Shown here: in pieces, positions 7,390 to 16,427 of the stretch | Numbering within the stretch: position 1 is the stretch's first letter | Layout: each line of letters starts with the position of its first letter | Source of the DNA: CANLBN01 sp965230205 | GTDB taxonomy: Bacteria; Pseudomonadota; Gammaproteobacteria; Pseudomonadales; Cellvibrionaceae | Reading direction: 5' to 3' | DNA: 64,000 nucleotides | Assembly: GCA_965230205.1 (NCBI GenBank) | Contig: OZ245996.1 | Location: forward strand, 3,286,001-3,350,000 | Notes under the pieces: model-generated | What the model was told of the DNA's origin: nothing | Seen by the model: only the letters and a program-made list of their open reading frames with translations | Database searches by the model: none | Made by a program: the position numbers and the translations under genes

Positions 7390-9225
7390 ATGACAACTAA
7401 CAATCAAGCCTCTGAAAATAATACATCGAGATATAACCACAGAAAACATTTTTCTCTTATACAATTTTTTCCCTTTCTCATTTGGGCTAGGACAGTTACA
7501 GGTTCTACTCTATACGCTGATTTATTAGCAGGGCTAACTGGAGCGGTTATCGTATTACCCCAAGGTATTGCCTATGCTTTAATCGCGGGCTTGCCTCCTG
7601 AGTATGGTCTATATACAGCGATAGTTACGCCAATTGTGGCAGGACTTTTTGGGTCTTCTATTCATCTGATTTCTGGACCGACAGCAGCTATTTCGATCGT
7701 TGTTATGAGTGTTACCAGTGGTATTGCTGAGGTAGGTAGCCCGGAATTTATTTCTTTAGCTCTAACGATTACTTTATTGGCAGGTTTAATCCAGTTTGGT
7801 TTTGGTCTAGCAAGGCTTGGGGTTCTTGTTAACTTTATTTCGCATACTGTTGTGATTGGATTTACTGCTGGTGCGGCCATTTTAATCGGTACCAGTCAGT
7901 TAAAATATGTCATTGGAGTAGAGATAGCAAAAGGCGGTTCTTTTATCGATACGTGGGAGCAACTGATAGAAAATGCCCCCAATACAAATATGCTTGCATT
8001 ATCTATTGCTTTGGTGACAATTGCTTCTACCTTAATCATTAAAAAATATAATCGTAAATTGCCAAATATGTTGATAGGGATGATTGTGGGTAGTGTGTTT
8101 TGTTTATTAATGAATGGAAAGGAAAAAGGTATTGCGCTTGTTGGTGAGCTCCAATCTAGTTTGCCAGGCCTATCTATACCGGCGCTTTCTTCTGATCAAG
8201 TAAGTAATTTATTACCGGGTGCTTTTGCTATTGCCGTGTTAGGTCTGGTTGAAGCGGTATCTATTGCGAGAGCAATTGCCGTTCGTTCGGGTCAACGTAT
8301 TGATGGCAATCAAGAGTTTGTTGGGCAAGGTCTATCAAATATAGTCGGCAGTTTTTTTTCTTGTTATGCGGGTTCTGGTTCGTTTACACGATCCGGCGCA
8401 AATTATGATGCTGGCGCACAGACACCTTTAGCAGCAATTTTTGCAGCATTAATTTTGATTCTTATTTTATTATTAATTCCTCAGGTGACAGCTTATTTAC
8501 CATTGCCAGCGATGGGGGGAGCGATTCTTCTTATCGCGTGGAATTTGATTGACCTTCATCATATGGGTCAGATTGTTAAAAGCCATAAAGAAGAAGCGGC
8601 AATATTGATTGTTACTTTTTGCTCTACATTATTCGTTGAGCTGGAGTTTGCAATATATATTGGTGTGATTTTATCTTTGATTCTTTATTTGAGAAAAACA
8701 TCGAAGCCTAAAGTCTTTGATATTGCTCCTATTCCTTCGCAAGCGGGCACTTATTTACGTAGCGTTAAATTATTTGATCTTAATGAATGCCCTCAATTGA
8801 AAATATTTCGTATTGATGGTTCAGTTTTTTTTGGTGCGGTGGATTATATCCAGAAAAAAATTCTGGATATGAGAGCAAGCAATACAGAGTCTGTACACTA
8901 TTTATTGCATTGTAGTGGTATTAGCTTTATTGATTTAGCCGGTGCTGAGATGTTGTATCAAGAATCGCAAAAGCTGGAGCGCAAAGGTGGTGGTTTGAGT
9001 TTTTGCTCGATTAATAACATCATCAAGAATGAATTTGAAGATATGAATTATTTGGAAAAATTAGGACCAGATAATTTTTATAATACGAACGATGGTGCTC
9101 TTGAAGAATTAATTCCTAAGCTTGATCAAAATATCTGTGAATCTTGCCAATTGCGTATTTTTAAGCAATGCCCGGGAAAAGCTGAGTCAGCTGATAACAT
9201 TATTGGAAGCTCAATTCCTAGGTAG
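7390..9225 (+). CDS. SulP-family anion transporter with STAS domain
   Basis: SLC26/SulP membrane protein (611 residues). The N-terminal membrane domain includes LPQGIAYALIAGLPPEYGLY (about 58-77) and the STAS domain lies at about 455-560. SulP proteins carry sulfate, bicarbonate or other anions. Placed right after soeABC, it may export the sulfate produced or import sulfate. The direction is inferred. After the STAS domain there is an unusual tail with a C-x2-C-x6-C cluster (CESCQLRIFKQC, about 587-598). Start choice: ATG at 7390, with no strong ribosome site. Confidence 0.8.
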   Translation: MTTNNQASENNTSRYNHRKHFSLIQFFPFLIWARTVTGSTLYADLLAGLTGAVIVLPQGIAYALIAGLPPEYGLYTAIVTPIVAGLFGSSIHLISGPTAAISIVVMSVTSGIAEVGSPEFISLALTITLLAGLIQFGFGLARLGVLVNFISHTVVIGFTAGAAILIGTSQLKYVIGVEIAKGGSFIDTWEQLIENAPNTNMLALSIALVTIASTLIIKKYNRKLPNMLIGMIVGSVFCLLMNGKEKGIALVGELQSSLPGLSIPALSSDQVSNLLPGAFAIAVLGLVEAVSIARAIAVRSGQRIDGNQEFVGQGLSNIVGSFFSCYAGSGSFTRSGANYDAGAQTPLAAIFAALILILILLLIPQVTAYLPLPAMGGAILLIAWNLIDLHHMGQIVKSHKEEAAILIVTFCSTLFVELEFAIYIGVILSLILYLRKTSKPKVFDIAPIPSQAGTYLRSVKLFDLNECPQLKIFRIDGSVFFGAVDYIQKKILDMRASNTESVHYLLHCSGISFIDLAGAEMLYQESQKLERKGGGLSFCSINNIIKNEFEDMNYLEKLGPDNFYNTNDGALEELIPKLDQNICESCQLRIFKQCPGKAESADNIIGSSIPR

Positions 9226-9623
9226 CAAGAGAACTTTATAATGATATTAAATAGATAAAAAATATTCTCAAATATTGATATGTATCTAGTTTTATTATTT
9301 CTAATAGATAGGATGATATTTTGCCGTTAGGCGAGTAAAAATACAGATCTTTGTGGCTGAGTATCATTATTTGCTAAATAAGCACTTAAATACCCCGGAT
9401 AAATATTATTTCTGTGGATACTGTGGTTCATTGAATAGACAATGAAATGTTATCATAGCGGGTTAGTAAAATGGTTTTGAAGACTTTCTAATCCCATAAT
9501 GTATTAGTAAATATAACGTATTTTTTAATATTGTTATAAATGTACAAAACTGAATGGTTATTGACTGAGTAACTTATCGGATACTTTTCAATAACGGGTA
9601 AATTTAAATAGTAGGAGTTCGCA
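9226..9623. other. Intergenic gap, nothing definite
   Basis: Very AT-rich 398-base gap between the SulP gene and the SLC13-type carrier. I see no convincing terminator, ORF or RNA. It presumably contains the promoter of the downstream carrier, which has a good AGGAG ribosome site at its 3' end. Confidence 0.4.
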
Positions 9624-11564
9624 ATGTCGATGAAACAATGGGTAGCGGGATTTATTTTTTTAGCCCTAGCTATACTTATTGGTCAAGTGGTGCCGACAAT
9701 AGAGATTGCGTGGGTTAGCGCTATATTACTGCTGACCATTTATTTATTTGCCTTTGAAGTAGTGAGTATCGACGTAGCAGCAATAACTATTATGGTGTTG
9801 CTAGGCTTAACAGGTTTGCTAGCGCCGGTCATGGGGCTTAAAGAGGGCTTAGTGGCGAGTACAGCTTTGTTTAATGGCTTCTCCAGTAATGCCGTTGTTT
9901 CTATTATTGCTGTTATGATTATTGGCGCCGGCCTTGATAAAACGGGTTTGATGGGCAAGGTGGCTAATTGGATTCTTAGTGTAGGAGGACGTACAGAAAG
10001 TCGTATTATTCCGATTATTTCGAGTACGGTTGCTTTTATTTCCTGCTTTATGCAAAACGTAGGTGCTGCTGCTTTATTTCTTCCAGTTGTCAGTCGGATT
10101 TCAAGTCGTACGGGTCTACCATTATCACGGCTACTAATGCCTATGGGTTTTTGTGCAATTCTGGGCGGAACCATGACGATGATTGGTTCAAGCCCATTAA
10201 TTTTATTAAATGATTTAATTCTAACCTCAAACCAGGCTTTACCTGCCGACCAGCAAATGAATACCTGGTCATTATTTTCAGTAACGCCAGTAGGAATATG
10301 CTTGGTTGTTATTGGTATTGTTTATTTTATTATTGCTGGGCGCTTTGTTTTACCAAGTACCAAGTCGGCTGAAAATGAAGATAAAAGCATCAGTATTTTG
10401 GATTATTTCCAAGAGACTTATGGCCTCCAATATGAACTGATAGAGGTCAGGGTGCCGTCTGATAGCCCTCTTGTTGATAAAACCCTCAGGGAAGTCGAAA
10501 ATCCCAACAGCATTAGGGTAACAGCAGCACAGTTTGCTAATGGTGTTAGGCGTATTGGTGCTGGTGGGCTTGACCGCAATGTCGGTATTGAGGCTAATAC
10601 AATACTTGCTGTTATGGGAGCTCCAGATGCCCTGACGGCTTTCGAAATCAAATATGAGCTAGATAAACGTCCCGATTTGGATACTTTTTCTGAAAGCCTT
10701 TCACCTTCTAAAGCAGGTATCGCTGAAGTTGTTATTCCTCCAGGCTCTCAGCTAATTGGAAAATCGGCGCAAGATGTTCGCATGCGCAATACTTATGGTT
10801 TTGTCATGATTGCATTACACCGGGCTGGAGAAACCTCTCGTGAGGGGCAGGGTGTCAGGGATATTCCTCTACAAGCCGGTGATACGCTCGTTGGTCATGT
10901 TACCTGGGAATTGCTCATGCGCTTAGAGCAAGATCGCAATTTTATTGTGATGACGACAGGCTACCCTAGAGAAGAGTTGCGTCAGCATAAAGTTGGCTGG
11001 GCACTTGGCTTCTTTGCAATTGCTCTAACCATGGTGTTATTTACCGATATTCGCTTATCTATCGCCTTATTAACCGGGGCGATGGGAATGGTCTTATCTG
11101 GAGTCTTGAGTATTGAAGAGGCCTATGAATCAGTCAGTTGGAAAACCGTTTTTCTATTAGCGAGTTTAATCCCTTTAGGGATGGCTGTAGAAAGTACAGG
11201 TACTGCGGCTTGGATTGCAGATAAAACCTTAAGCTTACTTGATGGCGTTCCAATATGGGGTTTACAGCTGGCGGTTGCCATCTTGGCCACCTTTTTTACT
11301 TTAGTGATGTCTAATGTCGGGGCGACAGTACTTTTAGTGCCTTTGGCAGTGAATATTGCAATCGGTGCTGGAGCTGACCCTGCGGTCTTTGCTTTGACGG
11401 TCGCTTTAGCTACCTCAAATTCTTTTCTATTGCCTACTCACCAGGTTAATGCGCTTATCATGGGGCCTGCGGGCTATCGTGTACCTGATTTTATAAAGGC
11501 CGGTGGTATCATGACACTGCTATTTTTAGTGGTATTAATTGGTATGATGAACCTTATATTCTAA
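9624..11564 (+). CDS. SLC13/DASS-type anion carrier with two RCK_C (TrkA-C) domains
   Basis: Ion-transporter-superfamily permease (646 residues) with hydrophobic halves at about 1-235 and 450-646. A soluble middle holds two TrkA-C-like modules (about 265-350 and 365-445). Hairpin motifs of the family, such as MQNVGAAALFLPVVSR and MSNVGATVLLVPLAVN, are present. Relatives are annotated as sulfate/sodium symporters or sulfur-deprivation proteins. In this setting it may export sulfate or sulfite, or take up a sulfonate. A clear ribosome site (TAGGAG) precedes the ATG at 9624. Transcribed alone, with its own terminator. Confidence 0.75.
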   Translation: MSMKQWVAGFIFLALAILIGQVVPTIEIAWVSAILLLTIYLFAFEVVSIDVAAITIMVLLGLTGLLAPVMGLKEGLVASTALFNGFSSNAVVSIIAVMIIGAGLDKTGLMGKVANWILSVGGRTESRIIPIISSTVAFISCFMQNVGAAALFLPVVSRISSRTGLPLSRLLMPMGFCAILGGTMTMIGSSPLILLNDLILTSNQALPADQQMNTWSLFSVTPVGICLVVIGIVYFIIAGRFVLPSTKSAENEDKSISILDYFQETYGLQYELIEVRVPSDSPLVDKTLREVENPNSIRVTAAQFANGVRRIGAGGLDRNVGIEANTILAVMGAPDALTAFEIKYELDKRPDLDTFSESLSPSKAGIAEVVIPPGSQLIGKSAQDVRMRNTYGFVMIALHRAGETSREGQGVRDIPLQAGDTLVGHVTWELLMRLEQDRNFIVMTTGYPREELRQHKVGWALGFFAIALTMVLFTDIRLSIALLTGAMGMVLSGVLSIEEAYESVSWKTVFLLASLIPLGMAVESTGTAAWIADKTLSLLDGVPIWGLQLAVAILATFFTLVMSNVGATVLLVPLAVNIAIGAGADPAVFALTVALATSNSFLLPTHQVNALIMGPAGYRVPDFIKAGGIMTLLFLVVLIGMMNLIF

Positions 11565-11578
11565 ATATAAATGCTCTC

Positions 11579-11616
11579 AAACAGAGGCAAATGTAGTACC
11601 ATTCGCCTCTGTTTTT
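11579..11616 (+). terminator. Terminator of the SLC13-type carrier gene
   Basis: AAACAGAGGC-AAAT (11579-11592) pairs with ATTcGCCTCTGTTTTT (11601-11616), giving a GC-rich stem ending in T5. Confidence 0.85.
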
Positions 11617-11740
11617 CTTGCTGATAACTAGTCTTTTTTAAAGATAAAAATACAAAAGGCTATAATTACTAGCAAATTTACATTCATTAATCCTCTAATT
11701 ACAATAGGGTGAACTGCTACATTTGGGGTATGGCTGGTAT

Positions 11741-13219
11741 ATGTCGATTCATCAATTATTTCATCTTAACCCTAATAGTGATCTTAGCTTACAAAAGCAA
11801 ATTAGAGAGCAAGTGGTAGCAGCGATCAATAATGATCAAATTCCATTAGATAAACCCTTACCTTCAAGCCGTAATCTTTCTAAACAGCTCCATGTGGCAA
11901 GAAATACGGTTATTTTAGCCTATGACCATTTGTTAAATGATGGCTATTTAGTGGCTAGACAGCGCAGTGGTTATTTTGTTAACCCTGATATTTTGCAAGG
12001 AAAGGTGAAATCAGATGACAGATTAAAGCCTGTTATTTCTGAGGCTCTCCCAGACTGGCAGCAAAGACTAAAGAGTAAGCCAACAACACAGCATAATATT
12101 TCTAAGCCATTAGATTGGCGAAAATATCCTTACCCTTTTATTTATGGTCAATTAGATAGCGAATTATTTCCTACAAATAACTGGCGAGAATGCTGTCGTG
12201 ATGCAGTTAGTGTTAGTGCTATTAAGGATTGGGCAGTAGATCACTTCGATCATGATGACCCTCTATTGATAGAGCAAATACACAAACGTTTATTACCTCG
12301 CCGTGGTGTTTGGGTTGACCCAGAACAAATACTCGTTACTGTTGGGGCGCAACATGCACTTTATTTATTAGCGCGCCTTTTACTCGATTCCAAGAGTGTT
12401 ATGGGCTTAGAAGACCCAGGTTATGTGGATATTCGCAATATCGCTTCTTTGACGCCAGCGTCGCTTAAGCCATTAAGTGTCGATGAAAAAGGTTTAGTCG
12501 TTAGCCCAGAGGTTGATGAATGTGACTTTATTTATGTAACGCCTAGCCATCAGTCTCCAACGACAGTCACTATGCCAATTGAGCGTCGTTATGAATTGCT
12601 TCAGCGTGCTGCGGATTCGGATGTTATTTTGATTGAAGATGACTACGAGAGTGAAATTAATTACGACACAAATCCATTGCCTGCTTTAAAAAGTCTGGAT
12701 AAAAATGATCGAGTTATTTATTTAAGTAGTTTATCTAAAACACTGGCTCCAGGTTTGCGGATGGGCTATATGGTTGGGCCTGTTGAATTAATTCAGGAGT
12801 TACGAGCTTTGCGACGGTTAATGCTCCGACATCCTGCTGCAAATAATCAACGTTCAGTTGCATTGTTTTTGGCCCGGGGCTATCACGATACCTTAGTGCG
12901 TAACTTAGTGCATACTTATAGGGAGCGTTGCCACATCATGAAGGAAGCTCTTGATAAGTACTTGCCTAACTCAGCACAACGGCCAACATATGGTGGCTCT
13001 TCTTACTGGGTAAAAGGCCCTGATAATCTCGATGCTCGTGAATTAAAGCAACGCGTTGCTGAAGAGGGAATATTAATTGAGCCAGGCGACATTCATTTCT
13101 TATCTGACAATCCTCCCGTAAACTTTTTTAGGTTAGGCTTTTCGTCTATCTCCGATGAGCAAATTGAGCCTGGTATAAAAAGACTGGCTGAAATTATTAA
13201 CCAGATGATTGAACCCTAA
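11741..13219 (+). CDS. tauR: TauR-like MocR regulator (GntR HTH plus aminotransferase domain)
   Basis: MocR/PdxR-type fusion: a winged helix of the GntR family at the N terminus (PLPSSRNLSKQLHVARNTVI) and a fold-type-I aminotransferase-like effector domain with PLP lysine in LSSLSKTLAPG (Lys333 from this start). In Rhodobacter, TauR binds PLP and activates taurine genes; the same role is inferred here from the neighbours. I chose the ATG at 11741 over an upstream in-frame TTG at 11723, which would add six residues. It is monocistronic and converges with tauABC, which probably includes its targets. MocR proteins usually bind direct repeats; candidate repeats are listed at 33915 and 17946. Confidence 0.82.
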   Translation: MSIHQLFHLNPNSDLSLQKQIREQVVAAINNDQIPLDKPLPSSRNLSKQLHVARNTVILAYDHLLNDGYLVARQRSGYFVNPDILQGKVKSDDRLKPVISEALPDWQQRLKSKPTTQHNISKPLDWRKYPYPFIYGQLDSELFPTNNWRECCRDAVSVSAIKDWAVDHFDHDDPLLIEQIHKRLLPRRGVWVDPEQILVTVGAQHALYLLARLLLDSKSVMGLEDPGYVDIRNIASLTPASLKPLSVDEKGLVVSPEVDECDFIYVTPSHQSPTTVTMPIERRYELLQRAADSDVILIEDDYESEINYDTNPLPALKSLDKNDRVIYLSSLSKTLAPGLRMGYMVGPVELIQELRALRRLMLRHPAANNQRSVALFLARGYHDTLVRNLVHTYRERCHIMKEALDKYLPNSAQRPTYGGSSYWVKGPDNLDARELKQRVAEEGILIEPGDIHFLSDNPPVNFFRLGFSSISDEQIEPGIKRLAEIINQMIEP

Positions 13220-13465
13220 AATAATTAAGTAATTTATCTTTAAGTTTCAATTTATTATTGGTGCTTTTGGGTAAGTTATTGATTGTGACTAGTATCAATT
13301 TCCCATATTGAGTAAAGAATTCTACGTCCTGTAGAGTGAAGCAAAAATTTATAATTTATAATTAAAAGTGAAGTGCTCTTGTCTGTAAGTGATTGCTGCA
13401 AACTGATTTTGGCAATGTGTCTGACCTTATAACAGTTTTATATCAAATAATAAGCAGCAATAAAA

Positions 13466-13499
13466 AAAACGGTTTGCAGAGTCATCTGCAAACCGTTTT
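13466..13499 (-). terminator. Terminator of tauABC (also usable by tauR)
   Basis: A perfect 15-bp stem (13466-13480 with 13485-13499; arm AAAACGGTTTGCAGA) with a GTCA loop. On the minus strand it is followed by T8, so it ends tauC transcription. On the plus strand the T-tract is shorter. Confidence 0.9.
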
Positions 13500-13531
13500 G
13501 AGTTAATCAGTAAAATGGTTAAATTTTACTT

Positions 13532-15463
13532 TTAGCCTTTACCTCTCCATGGAATAACTTTGTTAATTACCCAACGCATAATTAAGTCAAAGATTAAGCC
13601 AAGTAGGCCAAGGATAATAATTGTTGTCCAGATGATTTCGTAGTCTGATTGCTTACGTGCAACGTTTTCTACGAAACCAATACCTGTTGTTCCTGCCAAC
13701 ATTTCGGCAGCAACCAATGTACCCCAGCAAACACCGATAGCAATACGAATACCAGTCAAAATTTCAGGCAAAGAGTTTGGCAAAATAACGCGACGTAAAA
13801 TCTGTCTATTACTTGCACCTAAAGAATGCGCTGCATGAATTTTTGAAAGTTGTGTACCAGTAGCACCAGTTCTCGCTGATATCACCATGATGGCGAAAGC
13901 AACCATAAATAGTAAGAAAATCTTACCATCATCTTGGATACCAAAAATGGTCAAAATCAATGGTGCCCAAGCTAGTGGTGGAACAGGGCGGTATAATTCA
14001 ATTAAGGGGTCAAAGAATCCTTTACAGAATCGTGATAGGCCCATAAATAAACCTAATGGAACACCCAAGATAATACCAAAGAATAAACCGGCTAATACCC
14101 TTAGTAATGAATCCCATATGTGTCCAGAAGGAACAGGAACACTAAACGACTCAAAGTTACCGCTAGCAAAATTATAAACTTTACTTTTAAAGTTGCTGCT
14201 AAGAGAACCGTCTTCACTATATTGTGGGTAGCCACCAGGAATTAGAGCAGCAATAAAGTCAGGAACAATCAGATCGACCATTTCTGCTACTGGCTTTTGC
14301 TTATACCATAATAACGGATGACCTTTATAGCCAATATCTGGATCAGATATGCGAGTTAACGTACGCAGGGTGTCTGATGGCTTTGGTAACCAACGTCCAG
14401 AGCCTTGTTCACTACAAGCGGTCGTACCAGCCTTAATAGTACCACCAGGCATCATCCAGCTATCAATAAAGCTTAAACCACCTTGCTGATTATTCTTTTC
14501 TTTCTCCAGGTCAACTAGAGCGGCTTGAATGCCTTCCATTGCTTGAGGTGGGAAAATTAGCCCGTCATCAATACGTTGTAAAACACGCTTTAATGTCTTA
14601 GAAAAATCAGTCTGTCTTTCTGCCAGAGCAGGGTCTGAGCTTTTTGATGATTTAATAACTTCTCTAAAAATAGATAAGCGATCTTTTAATTCATCAACCT
14701 GAGCTAAGAAAGTGCTGTTATTATTTTTAATGCGACTGAAATCACGAGAAACCTCTTTCATTTCTTTTGCAATCGCATCAAATTTATAACCACGTGCAGA
14801 TGAAGGGTGTAGAGGGATTTCATTTCCAGTATCTCCCCATCTATCCTGAGATTCTGCAAGTTTAACTTGTTCAGCACTTGGTTCTCCAGGGTATCCTTCT
14901 TTGCTTAGATTACTGGTTATCCCTTTAATCTGGCTTTCGATTTCTGCTAATTTATTAACAGTTTCCGAATCTAGATACTCTGATGAGGTTAAGCTCTGTA
15001 ATGTGCTGCGCATTAGCTTAATAGTTTCTTCAGCGTGTGCTTGCGCTTCTGAAGAAAGTTCTAGGCTTTGTACCTCGCTTTCCAGATTGTTTAATTGCTC
15101 GTTTTCTCTTTTTAATAGTGTTGTACTTCTTAGATATGCATTATCTAAAGGGAATACAGAGCGAATAGGGTTAACGGCAAAATCTAATTTTGCTATTTGG
15201 CACAGCTCATTGGCTGATTTAGGAAAAAATGCGCGAGCCATATCCCAAGAGTAATAAAACCACACGAGAAGAATGAAACTAACGCCTGTTACAACCCAGT
15301 GCCAGCCACCTAATGCACGACTAGGGTTACCAAATACTGCATCTGTCTTTTCGGTTCGAATCAAATTGCGGCCAAAAATAGTAGCTGCAATTGATGCAAT
15401 AATTAAAGCAATAAAAATAAAGCCTACAATGAAGCCACGATATTCAAGCATGAGATCTAACAT
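13532..15463 (-). CDS. tauC: Taurine ABC transporter permease with a long N-terminal extension
   Basis: The last third (about residues 420-643) is a standard SsuC/TauC permease with several membrane segments and the EAA-loop AAHSLGASNRQILRRVILPN that contacts TauB. Ordinary TauC is about 280 residues; this protein is 643. The extra N-terminal part has two membrane segments (about 5-30 and 55-75), then a large hydrophilic region rich in Leu, Glu, Lys and Ser heptads (about 95-330). It probably forms a periplasmic coiled coil. The first 13 residues of the longest ORF overlap tauB, so I use the ATG at 15463, which follows the tauB stop by two bases and has a GGGGCAGGT ribosome site. Co-transcribed with tauA and tauB. 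Confidence 0.85.
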   Translation of the reverse strand: MLDLMLEYRGFIVGFIFIALIIASIAATIFGRNLIRTEKTDAVFGNPSRALGGWHWVVTGVSFILLVWFYYSWDMARAFFPKSANELCQIAKLDFAVNPIRSVFPLDNAYLRSTTLLKRENEQLNNLESEVQSLELSSEAQAHAEETIKLMRSTLQSLTSSEYLDSETVNKLAEIESQIKGITSNLSKEGYPGEPSAEQVKLAESQDRWGDTGNEIPLHPSSARGYKFDAIAKEMKEVSRDFSRIKNNNSTFLAQVDELKDRLSIFREVIKSSKSSDPALAERQTDFSKTLKRVLQRIDDGLIFPPQAMEGIQAALVDLEKEKNNQQGGLSFIDSWMMPGGTIKAGTTACSEQGSGRWLPKPSDTLRTLTRISDPDIGYKGHPLLWYKQKPVAEMVDLIVPDFIAALIPGGYPQYSEDGSLSSNFKSKVYNFASGNFESFSVPVPSGHIWDSLLRVLAGLFFGIILGVPLGLFMGLSRFCKGFFDPLIELYRPVPPLAWAPLILTIFGIQDDGKIFLLFMVAFAIMVISARTGATGTQLSKIHAAHSLGASNRQILRRVILPNSLPEILTGIRIAIGVCWGTLVAAEMLAGTTGIGFVENVARKQSDYEIIWTTIIILGLLGLIFDLIMRWVINKVIPWRGKG

Positions 15464-15465
15464 AA

Positions 15466-16260
15466 TTACACCTGCCCCATAATTTCTTCTTCCATGTTCC
15501 AAATCATGGTAAGAATTTCTTCACGCGTTTCACCAAACTCTTTGGTGCCTTTGACATCCCTAAGATCATTTGTTAACCCTTGTTCTGCGAAGGGAAGTCG
15601 ATATTCTTTGTGAAGTCTCCCAGGTCTTGGAGCCATAACAAATAATCTTTCTCCCAGCAATAAGGCTTCTTCAACAGAGTGGGTGATGATCATTATTGTT
15701 TTGCCGGTTTCTTTCCATATTTTAAGTACGAGTGATTGCATCTTCTCACGAGTCAATGCATCCAGTGCACCTAATGGCTCATCCATCAAGATCAAATCCG
15801 GGTCGTTAATTAAGCAGCGAGCGAGTGCAATCCGTTGTTGCATACCGCCAGATAATTGGTAGGTTGGAACATGCCCAAAGCCAGCTAGGCCAACAATTTC
15901 TAACCATTCTTCAACGCGCTTATCAATTTCTGCTTGCGGTGTTTTTTTAATTTCTAAACCAAAAGCAACGTTTTCGGCAACAGTCAGCCACTCAAATAAG
16001 GCGCCTTGCTGGAAAACCATGCCGCGGTTTACACCAGGGCCATCGATTTCTTCGCCGCCTAGCGTAATTTCACCGCCCGTCGGTCTGATAAAACCAGCGA
16101 TGATATTAAGAAGAGTTGTTTTACCGCAGCCTGATGGGCCAAGTACTGACAATAACTCTCCAGTTTTTAGTGTAAAACTGACATCTTTAAGAGCATGTAC
16201 AGTTCCCCCGGTAGACACATTGAATACCATATTTAGATTATCTAATACGAGATCACTCAT
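15466..16260 (-). CDS. tauB: Taurine ABC transporter ATP-binding protein
   Basis: ABC ATPase (264 residues) energising taurine import. Walker A is GPSGCGKTT (41-49), the signature is LSGGMQQR (136-143), Walker B is LILMDE (156-161) with a D-loop GALD, and the switch histidine is in IITHSVEE. The sequence resembles the nitrate/sulfonate/taurine subfamily (TauB, SsuB, NrtD). It lies directly before tauC in the tauABC operon. Confidence 0.88.
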   Translation of the reverse strand: MSDLVLDNLNMVFNVSTGGTVHALKDVSFTLKTGELLSVLGPSGCGKTTLLNIIAGFIRPTGGEITLGGEEIDGPGVNRGMVFQQGALFEWLTVAENVAFGLEIKKTPQAEIDKRVEEWLEIVGLAGFGHVPTYQLSGGMQQRIALARCLINDPDLILMDEPLGALDALTREKMQSLVLKIWKETGKTIMIITHSVEEALLLGERLFVMAPRPGRLHKEYRLPFAEQGLTNDLRDVKGTKEFGETREEILTMIWNMEEEIMGQV

Positions 16261-16365
16261 AAATTATCCTACATACATCTAGACCTTTTATCCCTGTAAT
16301 TACCTTTGGGATTAGGTGAAAATTATTAGAGTAAAGCTAAGAACTTATAACGTTAAGGGTGGAAA

Positions 16366-16392
16366 ACGGCAGAAGCATATCGCTTCTACCGT
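16366..16392 (-). terminator. Attenuator-like hairpin between tauA and tauB
   Basis: ACGGCAGAAGC (16366-16376) pairs, with one mismatch, with GCTTCTACCGT (16382-16392). On the transcribed minus strand a short T4 follows. A leaky stem here would keep tauA mRNA more abundant than tauBC, as is common for binding-protein genes. Confidence 0.55.
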
Positions 16393-16427
16393 ATGATTTT
16401 TATTATTTACTTTGTAACGACTAAATA

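Noticed and set aside
9740..10174. 144-codon antisense frame inside the SLC13-type carrier gene
   Set aside because: It is a shadow of the hydrophobic coding strand; the sense protein has clear family motifs throughout.
11723..11740. TTG start for tauR adding six residues
   Set aside because: The ATG at 11741 is a stronger codon and starts the conserved part closely; the extra residues look non-conserved.
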